Shown here: in pieces, positions 44,519-51,126 of the stretch
How the letters are laid out: each line of letters opens with the position of its first letter
Position numbering within the stretch: position 1 is the stretch's first letter
Assembly: GCA_964461265.1 (NCBI GenBank)
Contig: CAYWTS010000011.1
Location: 1 to 51,126 of the forward strand
Direction: 5' to 3'
DNA: 51,126 nucleotides
From: CAYWTS01 sp964461265
Lineage (GTDB): Bacteria > Bacteroidota > Ignavibacteria > Tepidaquicellales > OLB5
Notes under the pieces: generated by a model
What the model was told of the DNA's origin: nothing
The model's database searches: none
What the model saw: the letters and a program-made list of their open reading frames with translations, nothing else
Made by a program: the position numbers and the translations under genes

Positions 44519-44608
44519 TTATGTAATTTTGTGTTCACTCAGGTCGCGGGTGTTATTGGTAAATTAGAAATGAAAATAGACTTTTAATTATTGATAACCG
44601 ACCAATAT

Positions 44609-45502
44609 TTATTGCACTATTCCGTTTTTATTAATAATAAGATTTTTTATAGAAGTACCCGTTATCGAAGATGGTTTTCTCAGGTATTTACCGTTAAGAT
44701 ACAAATCTACCGAAGCATTGCTGTTCGCACTAAAGCGGAATTGTTCTTTTGCATATATAGTTATGCTGTCTTTTGGCTGCAGAACTTCGTCCACTAATCG
44801 TTTTTCATCTATATGGACTTTTATACGGGTTTCTTTAGCTACTACAACCATTAGCTTCAGTGAGTCTGAGATTACAGTTTGTAGGGTGTCCTGTTTTGTG
44901 ATTGAAGTGTCTTCGGTTTTACCTTTGATTTTACTTTCGTAATCGCTTGAAATTTCGCTGAATGATTTCGGCTTAATGTTCTGGCTTTTGTCTTCAGAAG
45001 ACGTATTTAAGTAATCTACGAGATAAATAATGCCCAGTACAATAATTATTATCAATAATCCCAGCAGGACTTTCCTAATCCAGCCCTTGTTGGAATATTC
45101 CTGTTTATCTAATGAAGAAACCGGTTTGGTATAACTTATTACTTTCGGTATTTCGGTTCCGGCGGGCACAGGTTTAAGTTCTTCATTGCTGCCGGCAATA
45201 GTTTTAACATCTGATTCACTGGCTATCGTTGCAGATTTATCTTTTAAAATATTTTTTGGCTGGTAAAAACCTGCTTTCGCTTTATCGTATTCTGTTAAAA
45301 GCTGACCCTCGCTTACATCCATACATCTGGCGTATGCTTTTATGAATGCTCTTATATATGTTTCAGGCTGGAAGTCAAAGATACCTGCTTCGAGGTTAGT
45401 GAGGAACTTAGGATTGATACGCGTTTGTGCTGCAATTTCGGCAATGGTAATACCTTTCGTTTCACGAAGATGTTTTAAATCGTTACCAAAAGCTTTAAGC
45501 AT
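44609..45502 (-). CDS. rodZ: RodZ-like transmembrane HTH protein
   Basis: A 297-residue protein with an N-terminal HTH_25 domain (LRETKGITIAEIAAQTRIN, FLTNLEAG...AFIKAYARCMDV), a single transmembrane segment at about 147-166 (LGLLIIIIVLGIIYLVDYL), and a C-terminal periplasmic DUF4115-like beta domain (VVAKETRIKVHIDEKRL, FRFSANSNASVDLYLNGKYL). This is the architecture of RodZ, which links the MreB cytoskeleton to cell-wall synthesis. No mre genes are adjacent. It starts 208 bp from the divergent gene at 45711. Confidence 0.88.
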   Translation of the reverse strand: MLKAFGNDLKHLRETKGITIAEIAAQTRINPKFLTNLEAGIFDFQPETYIRAFIKAYARCMDVSEGQLLTEYDKAKAGFYQPKNILKDKSATIASESDVKTIAGSNEELKPVPAGTEIPKVISYTKPVSSLDKQEYSNKGWIRKVLLGLLIIIIVLGIIYLVDYLNTSSEDKSQNIKPKSFSEISSDYESKIKGKTEDTSITKQDTLQTVISDSLKLMVVVAKETRIKVHIDEKRLVDEVLQPKDSITIYAKEQFRFSANSNASVDLYLNGKYLRKPSSITGTSIKNLIINKNGIVQ

Positions 45503-45671
45503 TAATTAATTTTACCCCCTAATATTAGCGAAAATAATTTTATATGCTATGATTTGCAATGGAGATAAGTCTTCAAAACGACCTTAAATTGTATATCTTA
45601 TTAATAATCCTTCATTTTTTCTAAAGGTGCCTCGATAATTTCCCTTCATATAGATGAAAATAAAATTTTCC

Positions 45672-45702
45672 TTTAATAACTCACCATTATAAAATATATT
45701 TG
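45672..45702 (+). promoter_or_regulatory. Candidate Bacteroidota-type promoter
   Basis: TTTA (45672-45675), exactly 19 bp, then TATATTTG (45695-45702), 8 bp before ATG 45711. Spacing and boxes equal those at 41689-41719. The short distance suggests a very short leader. Confidence 0.58.
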
Positions 45703-45710
45703 TAATATTT

Positions 45711-46643
45711 ATGATAAAATTTTACAATTTAAAGCAGGATTTCCTGAAATTTACAGGTAATGACCGTCTTGACTTCCTTAACCGGATGTCAACAAACAGG
45801 GTTGATAATCTTGCTAAAAACAAGAGGTTAAAAACTATTCTTACAACTTATAAAGGCAGGTTCATAGATCTTTTAATATTATATAATTTCGGCGATTTTA
45901 TTTTTGCCTCCTGTTCATTTGGAAAATCAGGGTATATATTGACACATCTTGATAAATACACTATTATGGATGACTTTAAGATTCATAATATGGCAGGAAC
46001 GCATGCTACAATTCATCTTATGGGTTCAGAATCAGACAAATTGATAAATGAAATATTAGGTATAGACCCGGCAAGTTTGAAAAACAACGATTTTTCTGTT
46101 TTTGTAAGTGATGGCAGGCATTCTATAATTACTCATAATGATGACAGTTTCGGCGGTTATTATTTTATCTGTAATATTAAAGATACCGATTATTTTATGC
46201 AGGTGTTCTTTAAATCAGGCTTACTTTTTGAAGAACTCAGCGATTCAGCTTACAATGTGATGAGAATAAGACTTGGTATTCCCAAATCAGGAGATGAAAT
46301 AACAGAAGATACTAATCCGCTTGAATGCGGGCTCAACAAATACGTCAGCTTCACTAAAGGATGTTACATAGGTCAGGAAGTAATAGCACGTCTTGATTCT
46401 TATGACAGGGTAAGTAAACATTTGATTGGAATTAAATCGGAATCGGGATTTTCCAAAGGCGATAAGATAACTCTTGATAATTATGAATGCGGGTATGTAA
46501 CAAGTTATGCAAAATCGGATAAGTACGGATATATCGGGCTTGGATTTGTTAAGACACCATTTATTGATTTCGACAAAAATTACGGAATATTAACATCTAA
46601 TAATTATATAGAATGTAAAATAATTAATTTACCATTTTCATAA
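45711..46643 (+). CDS. ygfZ: YgfZ/GcvT-family folate-binding protein
   Basis: A 310-residue protein of the YgfZ family, which uses folate to help assemble or repair some iron-sulfur enzymes. The diagnostic motif is KGCYIGQEVIARLDSYD (the K-G-C-Y-x-G-Q-E signature). The N-terminus LTGNDRLDFLNRMSTN-like (FTGNDRLDFLNRMSTNRV) and the GcvT-like fold (RLGIPKSGDEITEDTNPLE) agree. Length is normal. A promoter candidate sits right upstream. It precedes the aldolase gene by 20 bp. Confidence 0.88.
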   Translation: MIKFYNLKQDFLKFTGNDRLDFLNRMSTNRVDNLAKNKRLKTILTTYKGRFIDLLILYNFGDFIFASCSFGKSGYILTHLDKYTIMDDFKIHNMAGTHATIHLMGSESDKLINEILGIDPASLKNNDFSVFVSDGRHSIITHNDDSFGGYYFICNIKDTDYFMQVFFKSGLLFEELSDSAYNVMRIRLGIPKSGDEITEDTNPLECGLNKYVSFTKGCYIGQEVIARLDSYDRVSKHLIGIKSESGFSKGDKITLDNYECGYVTSYAKSDKYGYIGLGFVKTPFIDFDKNYGILTSNNYIECKIINLPFS

Positions 46644-46663
46644 ACTTTAAATTTATAGTAAAA

Positions 46664-47725
46664 ATGACACTCAATATCAAAGAATTACTTGGAGCAGATG
46701 CTTCGTTGCTCGAACATGAATGTAAAACCATTCCCAAAAATATGCTTCACCTTCCAGGACCGGATTTTATTGACCGGGTATGGAAAGATTCAGATCGTTC
46801 ACCCAACGTACTCAGGAATATGCATTCAATTTTCTTTTCAGGAAGGCTAGCCGGTACGGGTTATTTATCAATACTCCCGGTCGACCAGGGAATCGAACAC
46901 TCGGCTGGAGCTTCTTTTGCACCCAATCCCGCTTACTTCGACCCGGAAAATATAGTTAAGCTTGCAATAGAAGGCGGATGCAATGCTGTAGCTTCCACAC
47001 TTGGCGTACTGAGTGCTGTTGCACGTAAATACGCTCATAAAATTCCGTTCATACTGAAATTTAACCATAACGAATTTCTCAGTTATCCCAATAAGTATGA
47101 CCAGATTATATTTGCCAGTATCGACCAAGCATTCAATATAGGTTGTGCTGCAGTGGGAGCCACAATTTATTTCGGTTCCGATGAATCATCACGCCAAATA
47201 CAGGAAATTACACAGGCTTTTGAATATGCACATTCGCTAGGTATGGTATGTATTTTGTGGTGTTACCTGCGTAACTCTGCATTTAAGGTTAAGGGCGATA
47301 AAGATTACCATGTTTCAGCCGATTTAACCGGACAAGCAAACCATCTTGGAGCAACAATCCAGGCAGATATAATAAAGCAAAAGCTTCCTGAAAACAATGG
47401 AGGTTATAATGCTTTAAATTTCGGTAAAACACATAAAAAGGTTTATGATGAGTTGACTACTGATAACCCGATTGACCTTTGCCGATACCAGGTTGCGAAC
47501 TGTTACATGGGCAGGGTCGGGCTAATAAATTCCGGAGGTGCTTCAACAGGTAAAAAAGAATCGGATATTGTAGAGGCAGTCAGAACCGCAGTAATAAATA
47601 AACGGGCTGGAGGCACAGGTTTAATCTCGGGCAGGAAGGCTTTCCAGAAAGATATGAGTGAGGGTGTGAAACTGCTGAACGCAATCCAGGACGTCTATAT
47701 GGATAAATCAATAACAATAGCTTAA
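46664..47725 (+). CDS. fbaB: Class I fructose-bisphosphate aldolase (DhnA/FbaB type)
   Basis: A 353-residue Schiff-base aldolase that cleaves fructose 1,6-bisphosphate in glycolysis or forms it in gluconeogenesis. The family features are PVDQGIEHSAGASFAPNP, GGCNAVASTLGVL, FKLNHNEFL-like (LKFNHNEFLSYPN), the lysine-bearing ADIIKQKLPENNGG, CRYQVANCYMGRVGLINSGG and AVINKRAGGTGLISGRKAFQ. The overall match to Escherichia coli FbaB is close and the length equals it. It belongs to the bacterial DhnA class and not to metal-dependent class II. Confidence 0.95.
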   Translation: MTLNIKELLGADASLLEHECKTIPKNMLHLPGPDFIDRVWKDSDRSPNVLRNMHSIFFSGRLAGTGYLSILPVDQGIEHSAGASFAPNPAYFDPENIVKLAIEGGCNAVASTLGVLSAVARKYAHKIPFILKFNHNEFLSYPNKYDQIIFASIDQAFNIGCAAVGATIYFGSDESSRQIQEITQAFEYAHSLGMVCILWCYLRNSAFKVKGDKDYHVSADLTGQANHLGATIQADIIKQKLPENNGGYNALNFGKTHKKVYDELTTDNPIDLCRYQVANCYMGRVGLINSGGASTGKKESDIVEAVRTAVINKRAGGTGLISGRKAFQKDMSEGVKLLNAIQDVYMDKSITIA

Positions 47726-47794
47726 AAGTTAACTAATTAAATTCATTTTGCGGGTAAAGATGCAGGATGAACAAATCTTAAATTATTTTTATCT

Positions 47795-47917
47795 ATGAAT
47801 AAAAAACTAAAAAAGGTAACCTACAAACACAGGAAAAAACAAAAAAAGACAAAGGCAAAATTAAAAGAGCTCAAAGCTAAGGTTACAGAAAAAATACCGG
47901 AACAAAAGACTGAATGA
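47795..47917 (+). CDS. 40-residue highly basic microprotein
   Basis: ATG 47795 to TGA 47917 encodes 40 residues (MNKKLKKVTYKHRKKQKK then TKAKLKELKAKV...). About 40% of residues are Lys or Arg, with few hydrophobics apart from a leucine spacing in KAKLKELKAKV that would form a basic helix. Its TGA overlaps the ATG of the transporter gene (ATGA, 47914-47917), a classic sign of translational coupling, which supports real expression. The composition suggests nucleic-acid or ribosome contact, an inference only. It is too short for standard gene finding. Confidence 0.7.
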   Translation: MNKKLKKVTYKHRKKQKKTKAKLKELKAKVTEKIPEQKTE

Positions 47918-48795
47918 AAAATCTGATGCTGCTGGTGTTTATTACTCTGGCAGCGTGCTTCACTCCGATATTCGCGAAGATCACTGTTGCTGAAGTATCA
48001 CCAATATCACTGGGCTTTTTAAGATTTGGCGTTGCTGCTGTTTTATTTTATGTAACTTTAAAAATCAGGAAAGTTAAGCTGAGTTTCGATAAAAAAGATT
48101 ACCCAATGCTTATGCTGCTGGGGATTTTATGCATACCTCTAAACCAGTTTTCATTCCTTACAGGCGTCAAAATGTCTTATGCCTCACATTCTGGTATAAT
48201 ATATTCTCTGAATCCCGTTTTCGCTTACATAGTTGCAGTTTACAGAAAAACAGAAACATTTTACCCGAAAAAGCTTGCTGCAATTTTACTTACAGTATTA
48301 GGTATTTTCTTTGTTTTTTACGAAGGATTAACAGAAACCGGGATGGGTTTAAAAGTCCTCGTCGGTGATGCATTGCTAGTGGGAGCAGTTTTAACTTTTT
48401 CACTGTATCTTTCTCTTGGTAAAGAGTTAATAGATAAATACGGGGCATTAAAAGTGAATACGTTTGTTTTTCTCTTCGGCACTTTGTGCTTTGTTCCAAT
48501 GTTCATTTTTGATGTTCACAATCTTGATCTCAGCTTGATAACTTACAAGGGAATCATAGGATACCTTTATCTAACCGTGTTTGTTGCTTACTTAACCTAC
48601 TTTATCTGGTATTATGCATTAAAAACAATAGCAATAAGCAGATTAACAACATTAGGTAACTTATCTCCACTGCTTACAGTATTATTTTCAATTATATTTC
48701 TGTCCGAACATATTTCGGTTTACTTTGCGATTGGCGGCGCACTTACTGTATTGGGTGTGTTCATAATGCACAGGGTAAGCATTGATTTAAGATAA
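47914..48795 (+). CDS. DMT-superfamily (EamA) transporter
   Basis: A 293-residue inner-membrane protein with about ten hydrophobic segments, arranged as two EamA repeats (first around 5-135 with AEVSPISLGFLRFGVAAVLFY and the FLTGVKMSYASHSGIIYSLNP block; second around 150-290 with VAYLTYFIWYYALKTI and RLTTLGNLSPLLTVL). Such carriers export metabolites or amino acids; the substrate cannot be told. The start overlaps the preceding microprotein stop, implying coupled translation. Confidence 0.9.
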   Translation: MKNLMLLVFITLAACFTPIFAKITVAEVSPISLGFLRFGVAAVLFYVTLKIRKVKLSFDKKDYPMLMLLGILCIPLNQFSFLTGVKMSYASHSGIIYSLNPVFAYIVAVYRKTETFYPKKLAAILLTVLGIFFVFYEGLTETGMGLKVLVGDALLVGAVLTFSLYLSLGKELIDKYGALKVNTFVFLFGTLCFVPMFIFDVHNLDLSLITYKGIIGYLYLTVFVAYLTYFIWYYALKTIAISRLTTLGNLSPLLTVLFSIIFLSEHISVYFAIGGALTVLGVFIMHRVSIDLR

Positions 48796-48798
48796 ATT

Positions 48799-49791
48799 AT
48801 GACAAACAAAAAATTAAATATCGGTTTAGCCGGGTGCGGACATCTGGGAAAAATACATTGCCGCTTATTAAATGAAATCGTACGCGAAAACAGCAGTGTA
48901 TTTTTTTCCGGTGTATATGATATTGACATTTCTAAATCCGAAAAACTAAGCAGGGAGAACAATGTTAAATGTTATGCGTCGTTGGAAGAAATGTTTGATA
49001 AAATCAACACCCTGATAATTGTCAGTTCAACGTCCGCTCATTTCCCGATAGCACAGATGGCACTTCGGAAAGACATTAATCTTTTTATCGAAAAGCCTGT
49101 TACAGAATCTCATACAGAAGCTGTTAAATTACTCGGACTTGCACAAGACAAAAATATAAAAATTCAGATAGGGCATGTAGAACGGTTTAATCCTGCGCTC
49201 GCCTCGCTTGCCGGTTATAGAATTGAGCCAATGTTTATAGAATCTCACCGCCTGGCACAGTTCAATCCGAGGGGAACCGATGTATCGGTAATACAAGACC
49301 TCATGATACACGACCTTGACATAATTTTACATTTTGTAAAATCACCAATAAGGGATATTCAGGCGAACGGAGTAAAAGTAATCTCCGGTTCAACCGATAT
49401 CGCAAATGCAAGAATTAGCTTTGAAAACGGATGCGTAGCTAACATTACATCGAGCCGGATTTCACTGAAAAAAATGAGGAAAATGAGGATTTTCCAGCCC
49501 GATACATATATTTCTATAGATTTTCTTAATAATAAATCAGAGGTGTTTACTCTTATAGATTCCAAAACCGAACATTCTGCATCGATGTCTTTTCCGCTGA
49601 ATGAAAACAAAAAAATAATTTACCTTCAGCCTGAAACACAAATGAACGAGGAAATAAACCCGATTAAGGAAGAACTGAAAGTATTTTTCGATTGCATATT
49701 GAACAATACAGAACCAGCTGTAACACTTGAAGAAGGCATTGCAGCCCTTGAAGTAGCTGATAAAATCAACAATTTAATCATTCATTCATAA
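48799..49791 (+). CDS. Gfo/Idh/MocA family oxidoreductase, second copy
   Basis: A 330-residue NAD(P)-dependent dehydrogenase. The Rossmann start is IGLAGCGHLGKIHCRLL, with FIEKPVTESHTEA as the EKP motif near residue 98 and GHVERFNPALASL after it. The alpha/beta domain contains DLMIHDLDIILHFV. It is only distantly related to the 12846-13856 gene. The GHVERFNP pattern is typical of a Bacteroidota clade often near lipid A or cell-envelope genes; the substrate is unknown. It follows the transporter by 3 bp and precedes the nucleotidyltransferase by 2 bp. Confidence 0.88.
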   Translation: MTNKKLNIGLAGCGHLGKIHCRLLNEIVRENSSVFFSGVYDIDISKSEKLSRENNVKCYASLEEMFDKINTLIIVSSTSAHFPIAQMALRKDINLFIEKPVTESHTEAVKLLGLAQDKNIKIQIGHVERFNPALASLAGYRIEPMFIESHRLAQFNPRGTDVSVIQDLMIHDLDIILHFVKSPIRDIQANGVKVISGSTDIANARISFENGCVANITSSRISLKKMRKMRIFQPDTYISIDFLNNKSEVFTLIDSKTEHSASMSFPLNENKKIIYLQPETQMNEEINPIKEELKVFFDCILNNTEPAVTLEEGIAALEVADKINNLIIHS

Positions 49792-49793
49792 AC

Positions 49794-51126
49794 TTGCCTG
49801 ATTTTTTTAAATACAAAGAATTAAATAAGATCCGTGCAATAGCTGAAGCAAATAATGCGGAAGCATATCTTGTTGGCGGCTTTGTAAGAGATATGATTCT
49901 GGTGAAGCCATGTATGGACATTGACATAACAGTCGTAGGTGACGGTGCAGCTTTTGCCGAGCTTATTGCTCATGAATTCGGAACCAAGCTAAGTGCGGTT
50001 TATAAAAGATTCGGTACAGCACTGCTGGAACTTGATGATTTGAAAATCGAGTTTGCCTCGGCACGGAAAGAAAGTTATAGTAAAGACTCACGTAAACCTG
50101 TTGTAACATTTACCGGACTTGATGATGATTTATCAAGGCGTGATTTTACAATAAATACACTGGCGGTTCCTTTAACCAGCATTTCTAATGAGATTATTGA
50201 CAGATTCGGCGGATTACAAGACATTGAAAACAAAATAATCAGAACACCGCTTGAACCGTTAAAAACCTTCGATGACGACCCGCTTAGAATAATGCGTGCT
50301 GCAAGGTTTGCTTCACAGCTTCAATTTACCGTTCATCCCCGTACACTTGATGCCATGAAAGAGATGAGATACAGACTTAGAATAACAGAAAGCAAACAGG
50401 TCGTTTCACAGGAAAGAATTACCGATGAATTTCTGAAAATACTTGCCTCACCTAAACCCTCAACAGGATTAAACATCCTTCAGGAAACAGGTGTTATGGA
50501 AGTGATATTCCCGGAAGTCGCGAACCTGGAGGGAGTTGAGCAGCGTAAGGATTTTCATCACAAAGACGTTTTTCACCACACATTGCAGGTATTAGATAAC
50601 GTTGCCATGAAATCAGATAACTTATGGCTGCGTTTTGCAGCATTAATGCATGATATTGCCAAGCCGCCCACAAAAAAGTTTGTTGAAGGCATCGGCTGGA
50701 CTTTCCACGGACACGAGGAGCTTGGTGCACGTTGGCAAAGGAAAATTTTCAGGAAGCTTAGGCTTCCGCTTGATAAAGAGCCTTACCTTAAAAAGCTTAT
50801 ACGCCTGCATTTAAGACCCATAGCCCTTGCTGAAAAAGGCGTAACCGACTCTGCCATCCGCAGGCTGATATTTGAAGCGGGTGATGATATTGAAGACCTT
50901 ATGCTTCTGTGCCGTGCCGATATTACGTCAAAAGACCTGAATAAAATTAAAAAATTCCTTTCGAACTTCGACAGGGTCGAAAAGCGTATTAATGAAGTTG
51001 AAGAACGCGACCGAATCCGTAATTTCCAGCCGCCTGTAAGGGGTGATGAAATTATGCGTATCTGTAACCTCCAGCCGGGCAAAAAAGTCGGTATTATAAA
51101 ACAAAAAATTACAGATGCAATTCTTG
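49794..51126 (+). CDS. CCA tRNA nucleotidyltransferase / poly(A) polymerase family with HD domain (3' end outside window)
   Basis: An open frame from TTG 49794 runs off the right edge (444 codons visible). The head domain has AYLVGGFVRDMIL and MDIDITVVGDG (the GG...VRD and DxD catalytic features), then RRDFTINTLAVPL, DPLRIMRAARFASQL and RITDEFLKIL. This is the class II tRNA nucleotidyltransferase fold, which adds or repairs the CCA end. A C-terminal HD domain (HHTLQVLDN, ALMHDIAKP, FHGHEELG) suggests phosphohydrolase activity as in other bacterial members. TTG is the only start just before the conserved N-terminus. It is 2 bp after the previous stop, so probably the same transcript. Confidence 0.93.
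   Translation, partial: MPDFFKYKELNKIRAIAEANNAEAYLVGGFVRDMILVKPCMDIDITVVGDGAAFAELIAHEFGTKLSAVYKRFGTALLELDDLKIEFASARKESYSKDSRKPVVTFTGLDDDLSRRDFTINTLAVPLTSISNEIIDRFGGLQDIENKIIRTPLEPLKTFDDDPLRIMRAARFASQLQFTVHPRTLDAMKEMRYRLRITESKQVVSQERITDEFLKILASPKPSTGLNILQETGVMEVIFPEVANLEGVEQRKDFHHKDVFHHTLQVLDNVAMKSDNLWLRFAALMHDIAKPPTKKFVEGIGWTFHGHEELGARWQRKIFRKLRLPLDKEPYLKKLIRLHLRPIALAEKGVTDSAIRRLIFEAGDDIEDLMLLCRADITSKDLNKIKKFLSNFDRVEKRINEVEERDRIRNFQPPVRGDEIMRICNLQPGKKVGIIKQKITDAIL

Overview
This AT-rich window (by eye in the mid-to-upper 30s % G+C) looks like chromosome from an uncultured or little-studied member of the Ignavibacteria, in the Bacteroidota/Chlorobiota superphylum. The evidence is the many exported proteins that end in the YPNPFNP...GRE...LVN...G.Y.V..D...L.SGVYFY...K.LIK type of type IX secretion (T9SS/Por) sorting domain typical of that class, a PorV/PorQ-like barrel, a GWxTD protein, Bacteroidota-style promoters (TTTR-N19-TAnnTTTG) and the housekeeping gene set. 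I see no rRNA, tRNA, CRISPR array, integrase or phage gene.

Region 1 (3-10033) is a one-directional run of seven T9SS-tailed exported proteins: a tail fragment at the left edge, two members of one paralogous family (361, 7151) flanking three members of a second (1894, 3612, 5490), then a purple-acid-phosphatase-like enzyme (8630). A 155-bp inverted-repeat element (MITE-like) has inserted between two of the paralogues. An identical copy, inverted, lies 7.2 kb away at 12676-12830. Each copy has a short target-site duplication.

Region 2 (10232-19896) holds an M24 aminopeptidase, two paralogous glycosyltransferases around a reverse-strand Gfo/Idh/MocA dehydrogenase (all three with TTG starts), purD, a UDP-sugar epimerase-like gene, a MeaB/ArgK G-protein chaperone and an acyl-CoA dehydrogenase. 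The sugar genes suggest surface polysaccharide or glycan synthesis. MeaB and the dehydrogenase suggest acyl-CoA/propionyl-CoA metabolism.

Region 3 (20003-35500) is mostly envelope and surface biology: a small lipoprotein, an MlaE-type lipid permease, a subtilisin-like protease with a T9SS tail, a BNR-repeat surface protein with a T9SS tail, a TonB-dependent receptor, a 1159-residue exported protein with a variant 'NPYY' C-terminal domain, a PorV/PorQ-like barrel and a GWxTD protein. The receptor, giant protein and barrel look like one functional module, probably for surface display or uptake (inference).

Region 4 (35681-51126) is ordinary core genome: YbbR-like protein, CPBP membrane protease-like protein, pdxJ, Sir2 deacylase, tryptophanase, lptB, a zincin-like peptidase, a small protein, ligA, RodZ-like protein, YgfZ-like protein, class I fructose-bisphosphate aldolase, a 40-codon basic microprotein coupled to a DMT transporter, a second Gfo/Idh/MocA dehydrogenase, and a CCA-adding-type nucleotidyltransferase cut by the right edge. 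A decayed T9SS-tail gene lies on the minus strand at 42121-42360.

The most interesting signals are the perfect 155-bp element pair and its degenerate relatives, mosaic T9SS tails (nearly identical tails on unrelated bodies), unusual repeat sequence at one specific loop of the sorting domain, and the TonB receptor/giant protein/PorV-like module.
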